Origin: Methylobacter sp.
GTDB taxonomy: Bacteria; Pseudomonadota; Gammaproteobacteria; Methylococcales; Methylomonadaceae
Direction: 5' to 3'
Length of the DNA stretch: 6,063 bases
NCBI GenBank assembly: GCA_023229605.1
Contig: JALNYY010000197.1
Location: 1-6,063, forward strand
Shown here: positions 1 through 5,998 of the stretch, in pieces
Layout of the letters: each line of letters begins with the position of its first letter
Position numbering within the stretch: the stretch's first letter is position 1
Position numbers and translations under genes: made by a program
The notes under the pieces: generated by a model
What the model saw: the letters and a program-made list of their open reading frames with translations, nothing else
Databases searched by the model: none
Told to the model about the DNA's origin: nothing

Positions 1-329
1 AGGACGTGGGCAAAAGCGAACAACGTGAGTTAGCAAGTCGAATGGTTATTCTTTTAGCTCATTTGCTCAAGTGGCAGTTTCAACCGGAGCGGCAAGGTCG
101 TAGCTGGCAAATTACCATTCGTAACCAACGTCGGGCAGTTCAATTACATCTAAAGCAAGTACCGAGCTTGAAGGTAAAGCTAGATGATGCTGAATGGTGG
201 GAAATTGTATGGGGTGATGCTATTTATCAGGCATCAAAAGAAACCGGCTTAGACAATTTTCCTGAAACATGCCCGTGGTCAATTGAGGATATTCTCGCGG
301 ATGGGTGGATGCCAACATTGTCAAATTAG
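1..329 (+). CDS. DUF29 family protein, 5'-truncated by window edge
   Basis: The reading frame is already open at the first base (codons in phase with position 3) and ends at TAG 327-329. A GTG at position 6 could be called a start, but it falls inside the conserved segment (D-V-G-K-S-E-Q-R-E-L), where family members usually read ...GKSE.RELxSRL, so it is almost certainly an internal Val. The DUF29 signature is clear: the LLAHLLKWQFQPERQ stretch, then SWxxTIRxQR, and the C-terminal pattern TGL-x-x-FPETCPWSIEDIL. Family proteins are about 140-150 residues, so roughly 40 N-terminal residues, normally with a Tyr/Trp-rich start, should lie upstream of the window. DUF29 has no established biochemical function. 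It is common, often in several copies, in cyanobacteria and some gammaproteobacteria. No signal peptide or membrane segment is visible, so a small cytoplasmic protein is expected. Nothing downstream appears co-transcribed with it. Family assignment is strong; function is unknown. Confidence 0.88.
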   Translation, partial: DVGKSEQRELASRMVILLAHLLKWQFQPERQGRSWQITIRNQRRAVQLHLKQVPSLKVKLDDAEWWEIVWGDAIYQASKETGLDNFPETCPWSIEDILADGWMPTLSN

Positions 330-373
330 TGTGTAAGGACGATGTTAGGTCTTTAGCTCGTAATTCGGAGGGC

Positions 374-400
374 GGTGGATTGCCTCTCGGCGAATCCACC
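374..400. repeat. Palindromic hairpin element downstream of the DUF29 gene
   Basis: The arms GGTGGATT (374-381) and AATCCACC (393-400) are exact reverse complements. Inside them GCC (382-384) pairs with GGC (389-391), leaving a TCTC loop and one unpaired G at 392, for 11 base pairs in total. It lies 44 bp after the DUF29 stop. No T-run follows (the next bases are TGGGTTGGG), so it is not a canonical intrinsic terminator, although it could still stop transcription or protect a 3' end. The GGATTnGCC...GGCGAATCC type of hairpin resembles small dispersed palindromic repeats seen between genes in many gammaproteobacteria; that comparison is from memory. The structure is seen directly; the role is inferred. 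Confidence 0.5.
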
Positions 401-519
401 TGGGTTGGGCTGTTACCACCAGTACATGTTATACATCTTATATCTCCTTTGAAAAAGACTAATGTGAAAACTCATCGCTCATTGCGAATAAGCACCTGTT
501 TGCCCCGCATCAAAAACGC

Positions 520-543
520 AGTCAGGCAGGGGCGATCCTGACT
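520..543. repeat. Short inverted repeat in the 330-622 intergenic stretch
   Basis: AGTCAGG (520-526) and CCTGACT (537-543) are perfect complements around a 10-base loop. No T-tract follows. It sits between two other palindromes (374-400 and 554-582). Apart from these elements I see nothing supportable in 330-622: no convincing coding sequence and no RNA gene. It may be part of a decayed repeat cluster. A 7-bp stem can arise by chance. Confidence 0.3.
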
Positions 544-550
544 TACTATC

Positions 551-632
551 CGTGGATGCGCTTCACTGTGTTCAGCGCATTCTACACACTACGCAACGGG
601 TGGGTAGCAATGCAAAATATCCCTATCCGTTG
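551..632. repeat. Degenerate palindromic intergenic repeat with two hairpins
   Basis: The first hairpin pairs ATGCGCT (556-562) with AGCGCAT (574-580) around an 11-base loop, and flanking bases 554/582 and 555/581 can extend it. The second pairs CAACGGGTGGG (594-604) with CCTATCCGTTG (622-632); 9 of 11 positions are Watson-Crick and the other two are G-U pairs in a plus-strand RNA. The layout (GGATGCGCTTC, a central CTGTGTTC, then AGCGCATTCTAC) looks like a decayed copy of the GATGCGCT-type palindromic elements scattered between genes in methanotrophs and relatives; this is recognition from memory. The second hairpin overlaps the stop codon of the convergent DUF917 gene at 623-625, so the element abuts or has invaded that gene's 3' end. 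In a minus-strand RNA the two G-U pairs become A-C mismatches, so it is a poor terminator for that gene. Confidence 0.5.
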
Positions 633-1927
633 TAATGCAACATCAAATCCGGTAGCGGAATATAGCTATCTGGAACAGGAACATGATCTTCATGGAATGC
701 AGTCAGGGTTTCTCGAATATTTGATAAAAACAAGTTCACAAGTACAGCGTTTTGTAATTTCTCAAAAGCACACAGTCCGATAACACCAACCTCCGTTCCT
801 AACGGTATGTTTTTAGGGGTCTTGTCAGGATCGCTATTTATATCGGTATTTGAGAATGGTTGAGCGTCTTTTCTGGCAAGAAAATTTATTGAATCAGGCC
901 CCATAGCAACATAGCAATTTCTTTTCACGTTCCATGCTAACAGGCTTTCATTTTTATAATAGATAAAAAACGTTTCATCTCCATTTGATACGGTGATTTT
1001 TCCAGAGTTAAAGCCGCTTATCTCTCTTTCTTCTTTATCGGTGATGATGCCTTCAAATAATGTATAACTGGGTAGTGAAAAGCCATCCAGAAATTCCAGG
1101 AATTTATTGTAGTTTCTGAACTCAAGCATGTTCCGTCCCAGATTCCATGCAAAACCAACTGTCCATTGAATAAATTTAGCCCAATTCTTGTCAAATAAAA
1201 TTGAACAATTTAAGTCAGCACCTCGCATCGGATAACATGCTATACCGGCTGTGTTGTTATGTAACTTGGCAAACTGCCGTGCTTGGTTTTCAGCATCCTC
1301 AGCATTTTCTACTTGCACAATTACTTTTTGATAATGCCCTAATGCGTCAGTATCGGAAGTCAAGATAACAGGATTTAGAGGTAAATTATTAATATTGAAA
1401 AGATTCATGCTCATTTCCGGTACTGCTCTGCCGCAGGGATCACCGTTAATTACCGCAATTCCCTTTTTCGCTGAAATTATAAAAGGGATTAGCGTATTCA
1501 TTGCCCCCATTTCAACGGGCATCAAATAGGCTAACGGTTCCTGACCGGATTGAGTTAGATAATTATCCATTTCCAGGAAAGCATTTAATGAAACCGTTTG
1601 CCCGAAACCTTCAAGTATTTTATCGGGTGAACCTAAACCCGCAACGAGAGAGATATTTTTATTGGCCTCAAGGTCATCAGGATTTACATAATACATAACA
1701 TCGGCGTCGCTAATCATTTTGTCCATAAAAAGCAGGGCCATCCCAATTGGTCCGCCGCCGCCTGATGCTAAAAAGCATGCTCCATATACAATATAGCTAA
1801 TATCTTTTTTTGTTAATTGGTAATTGCCAGGACCAAAATCTTTTATTTTGTAGTCATTTATACCCACTTTTTTTATCGAGTCCTCTTCATGAAATGATGA
1901 TTCTCGACTTGAAATATTATTAAGCAT
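623..1927 (-). CDS. DUF917 / S-methyl-thiohydantoin desulfurase-family protein
   Basis: 434 residues, ATG at 1927, TAG at 623-625. Family-typical blocks occur in order: a glycine-rich segment, G-A-C-F-L-A-S-G-G-G-G-P (residues 49-60); PVEMGAMN (137-144), matching the usual P-x-E-x-G-G/A-x-N; the GDPCGRAVPEMSM block (162-174), matching D-x-x-G-R-A-x-P-E; then a C-terminal domain beginning near ISGFNSGKITV (303-313) with K-N-E-S-L (325-329), a GPDSI block (343-347) and GTEVGVIGL (377-385). Members belong to the hydantoinase/oxoprolinase-related group (PF06032 and its C-terminal partner); some are linked to thiohydantoin breakdown, but most are uncharacterised and the substrate here is unknown. 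The first ~37 residues are polar and precede the family core. They could be a genuine extension or a start called too early, but no Met lies between residue 1 and the glycine-rich block. The ribosome-binding signal is weak (an AAGAA run upstream). A sampled stretch (1321-1380) is about 37% GC, clearly below the downstream fusion gene. It is divergent from the P450. Confidence 0.85.
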   Translation of the reverse strand: MLNNISSRESSFHEEDSIKKVGINDYKIKDFGPGNYQLTKKDISYIVYGACFLASGGGGPIGMALLFMDKMISDADVMYYVNPDDLEANKNISLVAGLGSPDKILEGFGQTVSLNAFLEMDNYLTQSGQEPLAYLMPVEMGAMNTLIPFIISAKKGIAVINGDPCGRAVPEMSMNLFNINNLPLNPVILTSDTDALGHYQKVIVQVENAEDAENQARQFAKLHNNTAGIACYPMRGADLNCSILFDKNWAKFIQWTVGFAWNLGRNMLEFRNYNKFLEFLDGFSLPSYTLFEGIITDKEEREISGFNSGKITVSNGDETFFIYYKNESLLAWNVKRNCYVAMGPDSINFLARKDAQPFSNTDINSDPDKTPKNIPLGTEVGVIGLCAFEKLQNAVLVNLFLSNIRETLTAFHEDHVPVPDSYIPLPDLMLHYNG

Positions 1928-2033
1928 AAAAATTTTTCTTAAAATTTAACAAATTATGTTTGTTTCGATTGAAGTTTGCCTTCACTAAATACAGAAAAGT
2001 TTATTGGTTTAGCCGGGATAAAAGATCCTTAAC

Positions 2034-2062
2034 AGGACAAGGGTGATATTGTAAGCTATAAC
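2034..2062 (+). promoter_or_regulatory. Candidate sigma-70-type promoter for the P450 gene
   Basis: AGGACA (2034-2039, matching GACA of TTGACA) is separated by 17 bp from TATAAC (2057-2062, five of six to TATAAT). Transcription would start near 2069, only about three bases before the ATG at 2072. If the promoter is real, the first ATG would need leaderless translation, which favours the internal ATG at 2198 as the main start. A second, weaker pair (TTGCCT 1976-1981, TTTATT 2000-2005, 18-bp spacer) lies upstream. No convincing minus-strand promoter for the DUF917 gene was identified, although 1928-1960 is very AT-rich. Confidence 0.3.
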
Positions 2063-2197
2063 GTCGATAATATGCGGCAAAAAACTGGCGTAACTGTCAT
2101 TTTCAGTGTTTGCGTGGTGTTGTCGGCGGTTCGATTGGAAGCAAGAGAAAGCGCTTTCCGCTTCGAAAAATATTCATTAATTAAGATACTTAAACTT

Positions 2198-3385
2198 ATG
2201 CAACTAGACTTTCAATCTCCCGAATTTATAGCGAACCCTTATCCTACTTATGCCAGATTGCGCGAACAAGCTCCAGTCTACTTGTTAGAACCTGGCAATT
2301 GGTTAATAACCCGTTACCACGATGTCGAACACTTGTTGAAAAGCCCTCTTTTAAACAAAGATATTCCTGCTATGTTCAATCAACGTTATGGGCGAGATAT
2401 GAGCGATGAACCTGTTTATCGGTTTCATAATAATTTCTGGGCAATGATGGATTCACCTCATCGGCGCAAGCTGATCGTCAAAGCGCTTAATGCCAGCAAA
2501 ATAAGCGAAGTACGTGCGCTGGTGCATAAAAGCGCAGAGCAGTTGGTGGACAAATGGATAGCCTGTGGGCAGGCTGATTTAATGACTGTTTTTGCCTATC
2601 CGCTACCTATACAGGTCACTTGTAATATGCTCAACATTGAACTGGAACAGAGTCTTGATTTTTTGGCAGAAATTAAACTCATTCTGAGGCCTGCTGAACC
2701 TAACCTGCTTACTGCGGAGGAACTTGAGGCCTCCAATGCGGCGGCATTGCGGTTGGATAGATTTTTCCGCGAAATTTGTCAGCAAAGGCGTAAAGAGCCC
2801 GGCGACGATTTGGTTTCGCAGTTACTGACAGCCGAGGAAGATGGCGAGCGTCTAAGTGAAGACGACGTTATCTGCAACCTTATTATGTTGTTCGTGTCTG
2901 GGTATGGAACTACCGCCAACGCACTGTGCAATATCTTACGCTTGTTGTTTCTTTACCCTGATCAACGGGAGTTGCTAATCGCCAAACCGGAGCTTTTATC
3001 CTGTGCTGTAGAGGAAGGCTTACGTTTTAATTCTTCGGGGCCGCTTACTTTCCGCACCGCTATGGAACCGTTCGAATTTAATGGTGTTCAAATTGCATCC
3101 GGCGATGCTATCTATCTAGCAACTGATTCGGCAAACCATGATCCGGAAGTGTTTGTTGATCCTGATCGATTCTGGATTGAGAGGCCAGCCCTTAAAAAAT
3201 CACTCGCTTTTGGTCATGGCAACCATTATTGCCTCGGAGCTAAATTGGGAACTATTGAGGTGGAAGTCGCTTTGGAAACATTATTTCGTCGATTACCGAA
3301 TTTGACCATCGATAATGTAGATCAATTAAAGTGGGAGCCGACATGGATACTTAGAGGCCTGGAATCTTTACCCGTAAGATGGTAG
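2198..3385 (+). CDS. Cytochrome P450, bacterial soluble type
   Basis: Heme-thiolate monooxygenase family; cytoplasmic if the chosen start is right. Numbering from ATG 2198 (395 residues): an N-terminal D-x-x-S-P-E-F-x-x-N-P-Y-P-x-Y block typical of class I bacterial P450s; a C-helix region around D-S-P-H-R-R-K (85-91); I-helix S-G-Y-G-T-T (234-239); K-helix ExxR (E273, R276); and the heme-binding loop F-G-H-G-N-H-Y-C-L-G with proximal Cys345 (codon 3230-3232). Length and motif order fit the family. The frame is open upstream to an ATG at 2072, adding 42 residues that begin with basic residues and a hydrophobic run (VTVIFSVCVVLSAV). I chose 2198 because the family usually begins just before the NPYP block; neither start has a good Shine-Dalgarno. 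Oddities: the I-helix acid is replaced by Gly (GGA at 2906-2908), and the C-helix motif seems about two residues shorter than the common D-x-P-x-H-x-x-x-R. No ferredoxin or reductase gene is in view. Substrate unknown. Confidence 0.93.
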   Translation: MQLDFQSPEFIANPYPTYARLREQAPVYLLEPGNWLITRYHDVEHLLKSPLLNKDIPAMFNQRYGRDMSDEPVYRFHNNFWAMMDSPHRRKLIVKALNASKISEVRALVHKSAEQLVDKWIACGQADLMTVFAYPLPIQVTCNMLNIELEQSLDFLAEIKLILRPAEPNLLTAEELEASNAAALRLDRFFREICQQRRKEPGDDLVSQLLTAEEDGERLSEDDVICNLIMLFVSGYGTTANALCNILRLLFLYPDQRELLIAKPELLSCAVEEGLRFNSSGPLTFRTAMEPFEFNGVQIASGDAIYLATDSANHDPEVFVDPDRFWIERPALKKSLAFGHGNHYCLGAKLGTIEVEVALETLFRRLPNLTIDNVDQLKWEPTWILRGLESLPVRW

Positions 3386-3400
3386 AAATAAAATCTTACG
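3373..3400 (+). repeat. Perfect 8-bp inverted repeat spanning the P450 stop codon
   Basis: CGTAAGAT (3373-3380) and ATCTTACG (3393-3400) are exact complements separated by 12 bases that contain the TAG stop at 3383-3385. No T-tract follows (CGCATAACAAAAGC), so it is not a standard intrinsic terminator. It may act in 3'-end stability or as a weak termination or pausing signal. The symmetry is seen directly; the role is inferred. Confidence 0.4.
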
Positions 3401-3480
3401 CGCATAACAAAAGCAACGCATTGAAAAAACAGTAAAGCACTGGCTTTCAGGTGTGGTGTTGCATTTCAACGGCTGTGGGT

Positions 3481-3545
3481 CCCGATCCAATATGGCTAAT
3501 ACTGTAGATAAGAGTTATCATCGGGTTGGCTTGCGGAGCAGGCCA
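3481..3545 (+). promoter_or_regulatory. Structured leader upstream of the fusion gene
   Basis: Two adjacent structures lie in the 223-bp gap between the P450 stop and the next ATG. The first has outer arms CCCGAT (3481-3486) and ATCGGG (3520-3525) enclosing a perfect inner palindrome, GATAA-GAG-TTATC (3507-3519). The second is a compact GC-rich hairpin, TGGCTTGC-GGA-GCAGGCCA (3527-3545), with 8 bp including one G-T pair and a 3-base loop. Neither is followed by a T-run. The inner 13-bp palindrome has the form of a small repressor operator, and the stacked hairpins could also be an attenuator or end signal for P450 transcripts. A smaller hairpin (AAAGC-ACTG-GCTTT, 3433-3446) lies upstream. I do not recognise any named riboswitch class. 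Confidence 0.35.
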
Positions 3546-3608
3546 TAAAGTGTAAGTTTGGCACAATGGTGGTTATTTTGGATTTCTATCTTTAGACACA
3601 CAGCCGAC

Positions 3609-5945
3609 ATGAATAAATCGCCATATCCGCATGACTGGCCTGATATAGACACCAAGCTCTACAACAGATCAATCAAGTTGTTTAATGCGGTCAAAAACAT
3701 GCTGAGCGTCAAGCTTGATCTGCACGCCGACCAACAGGTTTTGGAAGGCGACATTTTTTTATTCAATCATTTTTCCCGGTTTGAAACATTCATACCGCAG
3801 TTTCTTATTTACGAAAAAACCGGGGCTTACAGTTGCGCCATCGCTTCCGGGGAATTTTTTAAAGAAGACAATGTGCTGTCGCGGTATTTACAGCATGTCG
3901 GCGTTTTTCCTCACAACCATGACCGATTGTTTCCGTTGCTGGCCGGGCAGATTTTACGCGGCCGTAAAGTCATTATTTTTCCTGAAGGCGGTATGGTAAA
4001 AGACCGGCGGGTTATCGACAAACGCGGGCATTACAGTATTTACTCCAGGGTTACCGGCAACCGGCGCAAGCTGCACACGGGGCCTGCCGTACTGGGGCAG
4101 GGCGTGGAAACCTTTAAAGCGGCTATCCGGTATGCCCATAGCCAAAACGATGTTGCCTTGTTGCGGCAATGGAAAGATGCTTTGCAAATCGACAGCATAG
4201 ATCATTTGATAGCGGTAGCGCATAAACCGACGCTGATGGTCCCTGCCAATATTACTTTTTATCCGATTCGTTCCTCTGAAAACTTGTTGTTCAAAGGCGT
4301 TGAGCTGTTTTCTGACGGCCTGAGTCTGCGCCAATCCGAGGAATTGTTGATTGAAGGCAATATTATGCTCAAGAATACCGACATGGATATACGCATGGGC
4401 GCTCCGGTTGATCCGTGCTGTGTATGGGATTGGCGGACCCGTTATCTGATGAATTCGGTCATTCCGGAAATTAACACGCTAGACGACGTTTTTACGCTGA
4501 ATTCCAGGCCTAAAAACTGGCGGCAACGATTACTGGGGTCGTACTTCATAAAAAACGCCCAATGTTCCCGAGATCGGTACATGGAAGCTATTTATGCCAA
4601 TGTTACTGTCAATTTAAGCCATCTGGCGGCCACGCTGATTATGCATTACATCGGCCAGGGGCAGACGCATATCGAGAAAGACAAGTTTTACAGCATCCTG
4701 TATATCGCGATCAAGCATTTGCAGACCAACACCGTGATTCATCTGCATCGAAGCCTGCTTAATCCCGATGATTACAGCGATCTGTTTAAGGCTGCTAACA
4801 AGCGCTTCCAATATTTCATCTGTGCGGCAAAAGAAGCCGCGCTGATCGACGAAGACGAAAACAGTTACCGGTTTTTGCCCAAGCTTTGCATCGAGTCCGA
4901 CTTTGACAGCATCCGCCTGGAAAATCCGATTGCCGTTTACAATAACGAAGCAGCGCCGTTGCATACTGTACGTGATGCGCTGATCGACGCGATAGGCGAA
5001 TGCACCCATGCCGATAAAAACAAATTGGCTGCTTGGCATTTTGAAGATGAATGCCGTACTTTGGCATGCGAAAAGCATGCTTATTCAAAGCCTTTGTTTG
5101 ACGATGTCAGGCACGATGAAGCTGCCGTAGCCGATCCTACGCCTTTTTTCATTCAGCCGGAATTTAGCAACGGCTTCGGCGTTTTGCTTGTACACGGATT
5201 ACTCGCCAGTCCAGCCGAATTAAGGGCTTATGGCGAATATCTGGTTAAACAGGGTTACACGGTATTGGGTATCCGTCTAAAAGGCCACGGCACATCGCCT
5301 CATGCGTTGCGCGATCAGAGCTGGGAGGACTGGTACGGTTGCGTGCAACGGGGTTTCAATATACTCAAGGTGCATTGCCCGAAGATTTTTGTGACCGGTT
5401 TTTCCACAGGCGGCGCATTGGCATTAAAACTGGCCGCTGAACACTATCCTGAAATGATCGGCGTTATTGCCGTTTCTGTGCCGTTAAAATTCGTCAATCC
5501 CGCTTTTATGCTGGTGCCGCTGCTGCACGGCACCAATACGCTGGTCGGTTGGGTTTCGGCCTTTGAGGGAGTAAAACCTTTTATTGATAATGAGCCGGAA
5601 CATCCCGCCATTAATTATCGTAATACGCCGGTCAGGGCGCTTTATGAACTGAGGCTGTTAATTGCGCAGTTTGATGAATTACTGCCGCGGGTCAATATGC
5701 CCGCACTGATTTTGTATGGCGATGAGGACCCTATCGTCTCTCCCAAAGGTGCTCCGATCATTATGGCAAAACTGGGTTCCAAACATAAGCAAATCCACGC
5801 CGTTAAATCCCGGCGCCACGGAATCTTGATGGAAAATATCGGCGGCATCTGGGATGTGATTGACGGTTTTTTAAATGAGTTACGAGCCTTACATGTCAAA
5901 GAGGCAATGAAGTTGGGTACGCACAGCTCACAGTTAGGGAAATAG
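3609..5945 (+). CDS. PlsC/GPAT-like acyltransferase fused to an alpha/beta hydrolase
   Basis: 778 residues from ATG 3609 (numbering used here). The N-terminal part (~30-270) carries acyltransferase blocks in order: motif I N53-H54-F-S-R-F-E59 (Hx4E where Hx4D is usual); motif II G98-V-F-P-H-N-H-D-R106; motif III F124-P-E-G-G128 (usual FPEGT); and a V211-P-A-N block matching motif IV. Such domains move an acyl group onto glycerol-3-phosphate, lysophosphatidate or a similar acceptor at the membrane. A middle region (~315-460) is mostly helical and resembles the C-terminal part of PlsB-like proteins, but I cannot name it. The C-terminal part (~520-760) is a monoglyceride-lipase/carboxylesterase-like hydrolase: LLVHG oxyanion segment (H529-G530), G-F-S599-T-G-G nucleophile elbow, D707 in GDEDPIV and H737 in SRRHG, a complete triad. 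The frame is open upstream to TTG 3558, adding 17 residues; ATG is preferred, though neither start has a clear Shine-Dalgarno. A sampled stretch is about 58% GC. No signal peptide or obvious transmembrane helix was seen. Likely role: lipid acyl-chain remodelling or turnover; substrates unknown. Confidence 0.85.
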   Translation: MNKSPYPHDWPDIDTKLYNRSIKLFNAVKNMLSVKLDLHADQQVLEGDIFLFNHFSRFETFIPQFLIYEKTGAYSCAIASGEFFKEDNVLSRYLQHVGVFPHNHDRLFPLLAGQILRGRKVIIFPEGGMVKDRRVIDKRGHYSIYSRVTGNRRKLHTGPAVLGQGVETFKAAIRYAHSQNDVALLRQWKDALQIDSIDHLIAVAHKPTLMVPANITFYPIRSSENLLFKGVELFSDGLSLRQSEELLIEGNIMLKNTDMDIRMGAPVDPCCVWDWRTRYLMNSVIPEINTLDDVFTLNSRPKNWRQRLLGSYFIKNAQCSRDRYMEAIYANVTVNLSHLAATLIMHYIGQGQTHIEKDKFYSILYIAIKHLQTNTVIHLHRSLLNPDDYSDLFKAANKRFQYFICAAKEAALIDEDENSYRFLPKLCIESDFDSIRLENPIAVYNNEAAPLHTVRDALIDAIGECTHADKNKLAAWHFEDECRTLACEKHAYSKPLFDDVRHDEAAVADPTPFFIQPEFSNGFGVLLVHGLLASPAELRAYGEYLVKQGYTVLGIRLKGHGTSPHALRDQSWEDWYGCVQRGFNILKVHCPKIFVTGFSTGGALALKLAAEHYPEMIGVIAVSVPLKFVNPAFMLVPLLHGTNTLVGWVSAFEGVKPFIDNEPEHPAINYRNTPVRALYELRLLIAQFDELLPRVNMPALILYGDEDPIVSPKGAPIIMAKLGSKHKQIHAVKSRRHGILMENIGGIWDVIDGFLNELRALHVKEAMKLGTHSSQLGK

Positions 5946-5948
5946 AGT

Positions 5949-5998
5949 ACGGATTTCACGGATACGCACAGATAAAAAATAAAATCCGTTTGAATCCG
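5949..5998. repeat. ACGGAT-type intergenic repeat after the fusion gene
   Basis: ACGGATTT (5949-5956) is an exact inverted match to AAATCCGT (5982-5989). A second ACGGAT (5958-5963) directly repeats the first, and another ATCCG follows at 5994-5998. It starts four bases after the TAG stop. No T-tract follows, so it is not a classic terminator. ACGGAT-rich stretches of this kind recur between genes in several bacterial groups, including methanotrophs (recollection, not searched). The remaining bases to 6063 hold no gene I can support; AGGGG near the very end (6052-6057) could be a ribosome-binding site for a gene starting just outside the window. Confidence 0.45.

Noticed and set aside
305..541. 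Open frame of 78 codons overlapping the DUF29 3' end
   Set aside because: It has no recognisable motif, overlaps a confident gene in another frame, and runs straight through two palindromic elements.
556..783. Plus-strand open frame of 75 codons
   Set aside because: Mostly antisense to the 3' end of the DUF917 gene and begins inside a palindromic repeat; no domain signal.
3373..3545. Rho-independent terminator for the P450 gene
   Set aside because: Several hairpins are present, but none is followed by the required run of T residues.
4614..5088. Two overlapping minus-strand open frames opposite the fusion gene's middle region
   Set aside because: They lie entirely inside a confident coding sequence and show no family pattern; they reflect its codon composition. 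The same applies to 3954-4334 on the minus strand.
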